The position numbers were made by a program, and so were the translations under genes. The notes beneath the pieces were generated by a model. The model made no database searches and had not been told where the DNA came from. It saw nothing but the letters and a program-made list of their open reading frames with translations. Positions 6,616 to 13,905 of a stretch of 17,980 nt of DNA are shown one piece after another. The first letter of the stretch is position 1; the number at the start of each line of letters is the position of its first letter. Source of the stretch: Verrucomicrobia bacterium UBA3750 (GTDB lineage Bacteria; Verrucomicrobiota; Kiritimatiellia; RFP12; UBA1067); NCBI GenBank assembly GCA_002371755.1, contig DFGM01000054.1, positions 1 through 17,980 on the forward strand. Reading direction: 5' to 3'.

Positions 6616-6730
6616 TTTCGTCCGGACCAAACGGTATGTTTCATCCGGACCAAACGATATGCTTCGTCCGGACCAAATGGCATGCTTCGTCCGGACCAAA
6701 CGATATGCTTCGTCCGGACCAAACGGTATG
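6616..6730 (+). repeat. Five 23-bp tandem repeats
   Basis: Units begin at 6616, 6639, 6662, 6685 and 6708, with core TTCGTCCGGACCAAACG followed by rTATGy. Each unit contains the TCCGGACC core with palindrome TCCGGA. The units differ at only a few positions, and the period is not a multiple of three. There are no spacers, so this is a minisatellite, not a CRISPR array. It could be a cluster of protein-binding sites or a slippage-prone array. Confidence 0.9.
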
Positions 6731-6747
6731 CTTCTACAGGTAGAAGC
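6730..6747. repeat. Hairpin directly after the tandem array
   Basis: GCTTCTA-CAGG-TAGAAGC is a perfect 7-bp stem with a 4-nt loop, immediately after the last 23-bp unit. It is not followed by a T-run, so it does not look like an intrinsic terminator. Apart from this hairpin, the neighbouring repeats and the promoter, I see no gene in 6510-7050. Confidence 0.55.
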
Positions 6748-6993
6748 ATCTGAACGGATTTGGAGAGGGGGAAGTGCGCATCGCGCCCGCTCCGCGTTTT
6801 GCCCGTGACGCGAAACTGGAGGCGCGTCTCGTCAGGGGCACGAATCGCGGATGGCCCAGCGTAAAGCCGGGGAAAGCATTTCATGCGTGTTTGTTCTGCC
6901 AAGAACATGATTAGCAGCCGGTAAAGAAGCGGCGCAGGCTTTATTCGCAACTGCCACTCTACAAACACCGCCGGTATAATTCACTCGACATTC

Positions 6994-7022
6994 TTTCCAA
7001 TTCCCGGGGAATATGGTACAAT
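6994..7022 (+). promoter_or_regulatory. Promoter of the metzincin gene
   Basis: -35 TTTCCA (6994-6999), a 17-nt spacer, then extended -10 TGGTACAAT (7014-7022). Transcription should start near 7029-7030, giving a leader of about 20 nt that contains GAGGAGG, unlike the leaderless genes nearby. Confidence 0.6.
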
Positions 7023-7050
7023 ATTGTCGCTTCAGCCGAGGAGGATTGAC

Positions 7051-10000
7051 ATGAGAAAACTTCTTACCATTTTTCTGGCGGCGGTATCGCTTGTATCGTC
7101 AGCGGCCGATTATGCGTTCGACTTCACACACGCCACCCCGCTCCCCTGCACCGCCCCAACCCTCCGCAAGGCGGAAACTCTTCTACCGGAGGCATTTCCG
7201 ACATTTGCCGTCGGTGACAATCTCGTTTTTACTTTATTCCCGAATACCGCAATCCAGGCAACTGTTGCCGGCGTCTTGCCCTCTTCTTTTCGCGCCGGCA
7301 ATTCGTTCGCGTTGAAACTCGGCGACGGGATTTTCAGTTCGACATTGGTAGAAAATGAAACCGGCGTATTCATTGAACTTCGCGACATCGCCTCAAACAG
7401 GCTTTACCGCATTTCCGTTTGCGGCAAGACGGCGCAAATCGAAGAAACCGACTTGTCGCTCGTCAAACGCGGCGACTGCATCGAAATAGAAGCGCCGGTC
7501 GAAAATGTCGCCGGACAAACAGCCGCCGTGAAAAAGGGTCGTGCACTGACAGCCGTTCCAGGCAATCCGTTCGACAACGCCGAAGTCGCGCCGGCGCCGG
7601 TGACGGTCGATATTATGATGGTGTTCGACAACAGCGCGAGATTGTGGGTGGAAAGACAAGCGAAGTACTCCCACTCAATCACCAACTTCGCCATCGCGCA
7701 AGTCGCAAAGATGAATAGCGTCCTTGCCAACACCGGGCTCGACACGAATTTCTGGTATCGTCTCGTCGATGTCATGACCGTCGATACTACGTATACAGTC
7801 GTAGACGACCAGATTCTCGGCATTGTCAAGGCCGGTGCAGAATCAGGCGACGGTCCATACGGGCCGATAAAGTCCAGGCGCGCCGCCTGCGGTGCGGATT
7901 TGGTGACTCTGATGATTGATACCGGCACGTACTGGGGCACGACCGGTATTGGTTATATCACCCATGGCACGAACTACAGCACCTGGCTTCGCTACAGAGC
8001 GTGGTGCTACTCTTGCTGTGCGATTCAATCGGTAGATCTCGAATACACGCTTTCCCACGAGGTCGGTCACAATATGGGGCTGGCCCACAGTCCGACACTC
8101 GCCAGTTGGGAGCGCCCAGGCACATTCGACTATTCCAACGGCTACAACTTCTGGGGGAAGGATGACGGCAAGCCGTATCACACGATTATGGCGTACGATG
8201 AGGACAGAAACTATTCCGGCTATAAAGAGATACCTTTCTTTTCCTCCCCAAATCACACTTACCAAGGCACTGTAATCGGCACGGTGCTTTCCAACGACTG
8301 CACGCGCGCACTCAGAGAAACGTGTTCCGCGTTCGCTGCGTGGCATGATACTGCAATCCTACTTCCGTCCGACATATCATTTTCGCCATCCGGCGAATCG
8401 GCGTATCGCATCACGCTTTCAAACCTTGGCGGCTATGAAATCCGCTACACTGTCGACGGCTCTGAACCTACCAGAAACAGCACGCTCTATACAGAACCGA
8501 TTACCCTCGCGAGCGGCACGCTCACCATAAAAGCCGTCGCGGTAGTAAATGAAGATACTCTCGGCGCCGTTGCCGAAAAAACCTACTCCGCCGCTGTCGA
8601 GTTGAGCGAATATGCAACTCTTGAACGCCCCTCGCCTGGCTGGCAATGGGGAGACTGGTGCGACCAAAACGGGGGTATTCTCTACGCAACCTTTTGGAAC
8701 GGTAGCTCCGGCAAAACAGCGATTCTCGACAAAGGCGGCACAATCACCGCCGATATAGACGTCGCTTTGGCAACTTTGATAGCGGACGGAACTTCGCCGC
8801 TCGAAATCGTTGCCACGAACAAAACCCTTTCTGCGAACACGCTTGAAGCCTTCGGCTCGACCACACTTGCCGGCACAGGCTTCTCGTTCGACAAGTGGCG
8901 GTTCAATGAAGGTGCTGCGCTCGTTCTCTCGCCCGGTCTCGGCAAAACAGCCACAATCGGCAAATACCTGGACCGTGGCGCATCCGGCTCGACGCTTGCC
9001 ATCTCCAACGGCACGTTGAAAGTGACGCGAGGAGCAAACACTGGAGATGGAATTTCCTCTCTGCGGAACTGCGCATTGAGAGTAGATTCCGGCGGCGTTC
9101 TTTCGCTGGAACCCGGCTGGGTTCTAGGTTATGCAAACACAAACCCGCTGACGGTCAACAAAGGCGGCGTCGTCAAAATCAACAAACTCGAATCTACCGC
9201 CCGGCCGCTCATCCTGAACGGCGGCGATGTGGAAATCAATCTCACCGGCCGCGCCTACGAAATGCGCTCTTTGCCCGTCACGGTCAATGACGATTCTACC
9301 ATTCGCGACACGACATCGAACGGCGGCGCTGAGATCTATCTCTTCGACGGCGACTCGACCATTGATGTCGCTGACGGCAAGACCCTGACCATCGACACTC
9401 GTATTACAGTCGGGGCCGACGGCCATACTCAAGGTCGCGGCATCAAGAAGAGCGGACTCGGCGAGGTTGCATTCCTGCGCGAAATTTCCCACACCGGCAC
9501 AAACATTGTCAATGCAGGCACATTTACCATCGGCTACAACTCTTCCACCCCGCGTTGCAGATACTGGCGCGTATACAGTAATGCAACTCTCAAAATCGCG
9601 GATGGAGCCGCCATCATAGTGCCGGAACTTGAGCTCGACTCCGGCGCGAACCTTGAATTGCCTTTGGTCGCATCAAATGCAACCCCGCCTCTCACCGTCA
9701 CTAATTCAGTCTCGCTCGCCGGTGTCAAATTCAAGTTCTCCGGCGCGGACGGCGCAGTCTATGGCACATCGTATCCCTTGATTGCAAGTGAAGGAGGGTT
9801 CTCAGGCGTGACCGAAATAGACAAGTCTGCACTGCCTTCCCTTGGAGACGGACTTGGCTGGAGATTTGTCGCGTCTGATGGTGTTTTATTCGCTACGGCC
9901 GCAAAAGTCCGCCCGGTAATCAGCGCCGGCAATTCGCTTGTCGCGGAAATTCCAGATGATGCATCGACTTCAGAATCTTCTACGACAATTTCGTCTTCTC

Positions 10001-11532
10001 CTATTGTAGTGAACAATATCACCGATACCGCAGTCGCTTTCTCTGTCGATGTGGATATCCCCGATACTGCATCCTCCACAGATCGGACAATTTGTTCATG
10101 GACTGTCAAGGATAGCAACGTTGTCCGCTGCGTGAGACGTGCCGATGGTGTTCTTGATGTCTTTTACAACGGCAACAACCACGCGAATAACATCACCAAC
10201 AGCGTTGCACTTACGGTGGGACGCCACATCATCAAGGTTGGCTACAACTATGGGGACTATGGCGGCACGTGGGTATTTGTCGATGATGCACCGGCCTACT
10301 ACGCAAAAGACTTGAGGTGGCACGGGAAATCCGTAGCCAAGTTTTCGGTCGGAGCAACGGCCGATGATACGCCGCAATATCCGTACGCCGGCCTTGTCGT
10401 CCATGGCATAGGAGTTCTTGCGGCGAATTCTTCTCTTCCGCTTCCCAATATGACCGGCACAATCGGTATTGCATACAACTACCTGATTCAGAATAAATCG
10501 CCGGTAAACAGCATCCCTTCAATCTTCCCAATGCCGGCAACCGGCGGCTGGACGATGGATAATTCTCTCCTTGACGCCGCTTTGCCCTATTCTACTAATT
10601 CTATTTCCGTCTCTATAATCGCGTCTTTCCCCGCCGACAAGCCCGGTTGCTTGTTCGGCGTGTGGGCTAAGAACATGTCTGACGGATACGCATATCCCGG
10701 TCAGATTGACTATGATGGCGACGGCACATTCTCATTCAGCCGCAATGGATATGTTCGCGACTATTATTACACTTTGGTCAACATTCCCAGCACAAATGTC
10801 GAAACGCCCCATCTTTACACCTTGACATACACGGACGGCTTCGGTTTTACGTTTTACCAGGACGGCGTTGAAATCTTGACAGGCGCATACGGGTATAAGA
10901 ACGTTGAATACTTGATTTACAACAAGGTGACATTTGGCCGCGGGCCTTGGAACGATCTGACAACCAGCTACAACGACAATTCGAATCCCATGTCAAACTT
11001 CAAGGTCTACGCTTCGCATATCGAACTCGGCTCCGACGACCGGACGATTTCGGAGGCGGCAGTGCTCGCTTCTTATCCTGCTTATAGCGCACCTCCGGCG
11101 GACGGCATTCTCCTTCCCGGCGATGTTTATCTGACACGGGACATGGTGGCGGACTGGCTTGACGCGGCGGGTTTTGCCGCCGGCGGCGACTGGAAGTCGT
11201 TTATGCAGGAAACGAGCGCGGGCAACGGCTATACGCATCTCCAGAACTACCTCTTGGGCTACGCAGCCGAAGATGCGACGAAGTTCGCGGCGGTTATATC
11301 GTTCAATGAAAACGGCGATATTGTGATTACGACCAACGAAGGCGAATTCCCGTCGGGGCTTGGTCTGGTAAAACGCCTGTACATGAAGCCGGAACTTGAT
11401 GACCAATGGCCCGAGACCGGCATCATCATAGAAGAAAAGAGCGCCACCTTCTCGAAGTCGGACAATGCAAAGTTCTACAAGGTCACGGTCGAGCTGTTTC
11501 GGCCGTCAAGCCCGATGTTCTCATCTCCGTAA
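7051..11532 (+). CDS. Large secreted metzincin protease with LamG-like and beta-repeat regions (1493 aa)
   Basis: The start is ATG 7051, with GAGGAGG 6-7 nt upstream. A longer frame from 7024 would spoil the signal peptide MRKLLTIFLAAVSLVSSA. The zinc protease domain spans about 180-430, with HEVGHNMGLAH at residues 336-346 (zinc ligands H336, H340, H346; catalytic E337) and a Met-turn TIMAY at M380. This is the reprolysin-like metzincin layout. A chitobiase/FN3-like module follows (about 440-515, YTVDGSEPT). Residues about 520-960 are a Gly/Asn/Thr-rich beta region like autotransporter-associated strand repeats. Two concanavalin/LamG-like segments follow (about 983-1130 and 1167-1347). The C-terminal 140 residues (QNYLLGYAAED through AKFYKVTVE) have no recognised beta-barrel, so they may be a surface-sorting tail. 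It probably degrades external proteins or glycoproteins. Its stop is convergent with the ATPase, 31 bp away. Confidence 0.88.
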   Translation: MRKLLTIFLAAVSLVSSAADYAFDFTHATPLPCTAPTLRKAETLLPEAFPTFAVGDNLVFTLFPNTAIQATVAGVLPSSFRAGNSFALKLGDGIFSSTLVENETGVFIELRDIASNRLYRISVCGKTAQIEETDLSLVKRGDCIEIEAPVENVAGQTAAVKKGRALTAVPGNPFDNAEVAPAPVTVDIMMVFDNSARLWVERQAKYSHSITNFAIAQVAKMNSVLANTGLDTNFWYRLVDVMTVDTTYTVVDDQILGIVKAGAESGDGPYGPIKSRRAACGADLVTLMIDTGTYWGTTGIGYITHGTNYSTWLRYRAWCYSCCAIQSVDLEYTLSHEVGHNMGLAHSPTLASWERPGTFDYSNGYNFWGKDDGKPYHTIMAYDEDRNYSGYKEIPFFSSPNHTYQGTVIGTVLSNDCTRALRETCSAFAAWHDTAILLPSDISFSPSGESAYRITLSNLGGYEIRYTVDGSEPTRNSTLYTEPITLASGTLTIKAVAVVNEDTLGAVAEKTYSAAVELSEYATLERPSPGWQWGDWCDQNGGILYATFWNGSSGKTAILDKGGTITADIDVALATLIADGTSPLEIVATNKTLSANTLEAFGSTTLAGTGFSFDKWRFNEGAALVLSPGLGKTATIGKYLDRGASGSTLAISNGTLKVTRGANTGDGISSLRNCALRVDSGGVLSLEPGWVLGYANTNPLTVNKGGVVKINKLESTARPLILNGGDVEINLTGRAYEMRSLPVTVNDDSTIRDTTSNGGAEIYLFDGDSTIDVADGKTLTIDTRITVGADGHTQGRGIKKSGLGEVAFLREISHTGTNIVNAGTFTIGYNSSTPRCRYWRVYSNATLKIADGAAIIVPELELDSGANLELPLVASNATPPLTVTNSVSLAGVKFKFSGADGAVYGTSYPLIASEGGFSGVTEIDKSALPSLGDGLGWRFVASDGVLFATAAKVRPVISAGNSLVAEIPDDASTSESSTTISSSPIVVNNITDTAVAFSVDVDIPDTASSTDRTICSWTVKDSNVVRCVRRADGVLDVFYNGNNHANNITNSVALTVGRHIIKVGYNYGDYGGTWVFVDDAPAYYAKDLRWHGKSVAKFSVGATADDTPQYPYAGLVVHGIGVLAANSSLPLPNMTGTIGIAYNYLIQNKSPVNSIPSIFPMPATGGWTMDNSLLDAALPYSTNSISVSIIASFPADKPGCLFGVWAKNMSDGYAYPGQIDYDGDGTFSFSRNGYVRDYYYTLVNIPSTNVETPHLYTLTYTDGFGFTFYQDGVEILTGAYGYKNVEYLIYNKVTFGRGPWNDLTTSYNDNSNPMSNFKVYASHIELGSDDRTISEAAVLASYPAYSAPPADGILLPGDVYLTRDMVADWLDAAGFAAGGDWKSFMQETSAGNGYTHLQNYLLGYAAEDATKFAAVISFNENGDIVITTNEGEFPSGLGLVKRLYMKPELDDQWPETGIIIEEKSATFSKSDNAKFYKVTVELFRPSSPMFSSP

Positions 11533-11563
11533 TCAAGGTAATGCTGAAATGAGGAAAACTTGT

Positions 11564-12673
11564 CTACAGACGCTTGAGCCAAAGGCCGAAAAACCGGTCG
11601 TAGACTACATATCCCGCGTCAGTCCTGTAGAGAAGGTCGCGGTCAGTCAGCTTCGATGCGGCGGAACGGACTGTGGAGGCGGCGGGGAGCTTGTAGCGGC
11701 TGATGAAATCTCCGCCGGATATGGACTTCGCAACGCCATCCCTGCCGACCGCCTTCAGGATGGATTGTTCGGCGGGAGTCTGGCTTCGCAAAAGGTCGAA
11801 GTAGAACGATTCCGACTCGGCAACGAGTTCGTCGACGGTGTCATCGACCTGCCGGGCCGAGTCGAGCCCGCCGCCGTGCGTCCAGACGCGGTTGAGGATA
11901 CTCTGGATATACCACGTTATTCCGTCGAAACGATTGTAGAGGTGGCGGAACGCCTCGACCGAGAAGGTTCGTCCGTCGCGGCGGAAGAACCCCCCGGCGA
12001 ACTCCCCGTACTTTTCGGCGTCGATGGTGCCGAGCGCCATAAGCTGCGTACTTTGGTAGAAAGGACCCTTGGGAGAGACGAACATGGCGTCCATCATGTG
12101 TTTCCTTGAGCCGGCGAATATGAAATGCGCGTTCGGGACAAACTGGATGTAGCTTCTGAGAAGCGCCTCTACGCCCTTCTCCGGAAACTCGCGGACTTGC
12201 TGGAACTCGTCGATGGCGATTACGACTTTGCGTCCGCGCGATGCGATATAGTCGAACGTGTCCTTCAGCGTCGCCTTGGCTTGCGACGGCGCGAGATTGA
12301 AGGAAAAGGAGAGGGAGCCGTCGTCGTTCGGCGTAAGTGTCGGGCGGCAGCTCTTGAAGAACGAAAGGAACTTTCTGCCGAGGCGTTCTGCCGGGGAGTC
12401 GAGCCTGTCGAGGACGGCGGCGGCGAACGATTGCACGAAGGACGTGAGATCTTCAATCGCGAAGATGTCGAGATAGACCGTCGCGTGCGTCTTTTCGAGT
12501 ATCCTGAAAGCGTTATGAACGAGTCCGGTCTTGCCGTAGCGGCGCGGAGCGACCAGCGTCACATCCCTGCCGTTCGAGATGGCGGAGACGAGTTTTTTCG
12601 TCTCTGCGATGCGGTCGCAGAAGTACTCCGACCCCGCGTAGCCGCGTATCAGAAAAGGATTGTCGAGCTTCAT
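11564..12673 (-). CDS. AAA-type ATPase of the archaeal-ATPase/STAND-like family
   Basis: The 369-aa cytoplasmic product has Walker A APRRYGKTG at 42-50 (Lys48, Thr49), Walker B VVIAIDE at 150-156, a sensor-like FAGSRKHMM (186-194) and a C-terminal winged-helix region (about 325-369, STVRSAASKLTDRDLLYRTD) ending YDRFFGLWLKRL. This is the common layout of lone ATP-binding proteins of the Pfam ATPase_2/AAA_14 type, whose function is mostly unknown. A DNA- or partner-sensing switch is likely. The start at ATG 12673 (MKLDNPFLIRGY) is chosen because the family begins there and a TGATATAAT -10 lies 7 nt upstream. The upstream extension to 12766 would include the promoter. No ribosome binding site is present, so it is probably leaderless. 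Confidence 0.88.
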   Translation of the reverse strand: MKLDNPFLIRGYAGSEYFCDRIAETKKLVSAISNGRDVTLVAPRRYGKTGLVHNAFRILEKTHATVYLDIFAIEDLTSFVQSFAAAVLDRLDSPAERLGRKFLSFFKSCRPTLTPNDDGSLSFSFNLAPSQAKATLKDTFDYIASRGRKVVIAIDEFQQVREFPEKGVEALLRSYIQFVPNAHFIFAGSRKHMMDAMFVSPKGPFYQSTQLMALGTIDAEKYGEFAGGFFRRDGRTFSVEAFRHLYNRFDGITWYIQSILNRVWTHGGGLDSARQVDDTVDELVAESESFYFDLLRSQTPAEQSILKAVGRDGVAKSISGGDFISRYKLPAASTVRSAASKLTDRDLLYRTDAGYVVYDRFFGLWLKRL

Positions 12674-12680
12674 GCGCGAT

Positions 12681-12689
12681 ATTATATCA
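12681..12689 (-). promoter_or_regulatory. Extended -10 of the ATPase gene
   Basis: TGATATAAT on the minus strand is 7 nt from the ATG at 12673, predicting a leaderless mRNA. The -35 region falls on the palindromic tandem repeat at 12705-12735, so a protein bound there would affect the promoter. Confidence 0.65.
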
Positions 12690-12704
12690 TAAATTTCCGC
12701 GGTG

Positions 12705-12735
12705 CGACGAAATTTTCGCGACGAAATTTTCGTCG
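12705..12735. repeat. 14-bp tandem duplication with a 17-bp palindrome
   Basis: CGACGAAATTTTCG occurs twice in direct tandem (12705-12718 and 12719-12732). The second copy extends to the perfect palindrome CGACGAAATTTTCGTCG (12719-12735). A TGGCAC/GTGCCA inverted repeat follows at 12736-12755. It sits upstream of the ATPase promoter, so an operator is plausible. It may also belong to the dispersed repeat next to it. Confidence 0.65.
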
Positions 12736-12776
12736 TGGCACAGCGTGTCGTGCCAGCGGAAAGCATGATACGCTGC

Positions 12777-12849
12777 GGCGGGCAGGGGGCTCACCGCCCT
12801 CCCATGAAGCGTTTGCGCGGATTTCTGGAGGGGAAAGCGCACTCGCGCA
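12777..12849 (+). repeat. Dispersed repeat copy 2
   Basis: GGCGGGCAGGGGGCTCAC (12777-12794) and the block from GAAGC at 12806 through CGGATTT to the GCGCAC/CGCGC at 12849 resemble the two halves of copy 1 at 6551-6568 and 6743-6786. No gene is seen in 12674-12948. Confidence 0.5.
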
Positions 12850-12910
12850 CGTCCATCGCATCTGTTCCGATGGCGGCAATACATTCTTGTGGACTAGCAT
12901 GGCATTGCTC

Positions 12911-12939
12911 TTGCTCTTGGCGGGAATATATGATACAAT
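12911..12939 (+). promoter_or_regulatory. Promoter of the upstream ORF and glycosyltransferase
   Basis: -35 TTGCTC (12911-12916), a 17-nt spacer, then extended -10 TGATACAAT (12931-12939). The first ATG is 9 nt further on, so the transcript is predicted to begin almost at that ATG. Confidence 0.6.
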
Positions 12940-12948
12940 AGTTGCGCA

Positions 12949-12996
12949 ATGTCTGATTGCATACGCGGTTCGCACAAGGCAACTCGTTTCCGATGA
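12949..12996 (+). CDS. Upstream ORF (15 aa) overlapping the glycosyltransferase start
   Basis: ATG 12949 encodes MSDCIRGSHKATRFR and its TGA (12994-12996) overlaps the ATG at 12993 in an ATGA arrangement. It has no ribosome binding site and would be translated from a near-leaderless mRNA. It may couple translation of the downstream gene. The short length keeps confidence low. Confidence 0.4.
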   Translation: MSDCIRGSHKATRFR

Positions 12997-13826
12997 AAGA
13001 ACAGACTATGATACCACAGACGCTTCACTACATTTGGCTGGGCAACAATGAACTGCCGCAAACGGTGCGGGCGTTTATCGACGGCTGGGCGTGCGCATGC
13101 CCTGGATGGCGAATACGCAGATGGGGGCTTGACGATTTGCGCGATGTGAAGATACCTTTTGTGCAAGAGGCGGTTTCGGTGCGAAAGTGGGCTTTCGCGA
13201 GCGATTGGCTCCGGCTTCATGCGCTTGCACAGGATGGCGGATTCTATCTGGATACGGATGTCGAGTTGAAAGCTTCGCTCGAATCCATTCGCGACAACGA
13301 TATGTGCATGGGATTGGAGGATTCCGGCTATCCCCAAACGGCTCTCGTCGGATCAATACCCGGCCACCCTCTGATAAAGGAGCTTTTGGCTTTTTATTCC
13401 TCCCGCCGTTTCATCTTACAGGATGGTGTTTACAACGAGGTGACAAACAATGTCGAGTTCGCACGCCTGTTTGCAAGGCATGGCGTAGAAGTGACTGCAT
13501 TGCCGAAAGATCGCGAGACTTTGGTCATGCCGCGTGTCAGATTCTATCCTGTGTCTCTTTTATGCCATCCAGTCGGCGATTTGCCGAATTTGGCGACGCA
13601 TCATGGAACCGGCACATGGCTGGAGCCATACCAGCGCAAGCATCTTTTGGATATGCCGTTTGGCTTTCGCATCATACGGATGAAGAAGCGCAAATTCGCC
13701 ACGGCCGCATCGCCGCTAAATCTTCTGCCTTCGGAGAGACTTGTGTTCTCAATGGCTCTTGGCCGTCGGGTTTGGGCGTTTGCGCGCCGTTCCGAATCCC
13801 CATCCCGGCAAGCAAGCGGCGAATGA
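12993..13826 (+). CDS. Glycosyltransferase, GT32-like (sugar-binding DXD type)
   Basis: The product is 277 aa from ATG 12993 (MKEQT...). A second start at 13008 would give the common family beginning MIPQTLHYIWLGN. The DXD metal/nucleotide-sugar motif is LDTDVEL (Asp at 87 and 89 from the first start), after FASDWLRLHALAQDGGFY, the standard signature of Gly_transf_sug (GT32) enzymes. HHGTGTW near the C-terminal side is also typical of these enzymes. It transfers a hexose onto a surface glycan or lipid-linked acceptor. The donor cannot be told from sequence. There is no signal peptide, so it acts in the cytoplasm. No strong ribosome binding site is present, and coupling to the 15-codon ORF favours 12993. 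The beta-mannosidase gene follows after 79 bp. Confidence 0.85.
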   Translation: MKEQTMIPQTLHYIWLGNNELPQTVRAFIDGWACACPGWRIRRWGLDDLRDVKIPFVQEAVSVRKWAFASDWLRLHALAQDGGFYLDTDVELKASLESIRDNDMCMGLEDSGYPQTALVGSIPGHPLIKELLAFYSSRRFILQDGVYNEVTNNVEFARLFARHGVEVTALPKDRETLVMPRVRFYPVSLLCHPVGDLPNLATHHGTGTWLEPYQRKHLLDMPFGFRIIRMKKRKFATAASPLNLLPSERLVFSMALGRRVWAFARRSESPSRQASGE

Positions 13827-13905
13827 CATCGAAACCATCGTGTTGAAAGCGACATGGGCGGCAATGCCAATGGACAAATGACTAAAAACAGAAAGGATAA
13901 AAGAC

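Larger units (their letters stand above)
6551..6786 (+). repeat. Dispersed repeat copy 1, split by the 23-bp tandem array
   Basis: Two segments, 6551-6568 (GGGAGGGCAGGGGCTCAC) and 6743-6786 (GAAGC...CGGATTT...GGGGGAAGTGCGC), match 12777-12794 and 12806-12849 in the same order and orientation. Here they are 174 nt apart, with the tandem array between them. In copy 2 they are 11 nt apart. Similarity is roughly three quarters by eye. Confidence 0.5.

Noticed and set aside
6616..6730. CRISPR array
   Set aside because: The units are contiguous without unique spacers, and no cas gene is nearby.
5793..6968. A 391-codon minus-strand frame covering the tandem repeats
   Set aside because: It is antisense to the phosphatase, crosses the noncoding repeats and gives repetitive low-quality sequence.
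7024..7050. TTG start nine codons before the metzincin ATG
   Set aside because: The signal peptide and ribosome binding site fit ATG 7051. The extension would contain the ribosome binding site itself.
12674..12766. N-terminal extension of the ATPase to 12766
   Set aside because: The extension contains the -10 and the palindromic repeats, and the conserved family start is MKLDNPFLIRGY at 12673.
12125..13051. A 308-codon plus-strand frame
   Set aside because: It is antisense to the AAA ATPase and runs through the noncoding repeats and the glycosyltransferase promoter.
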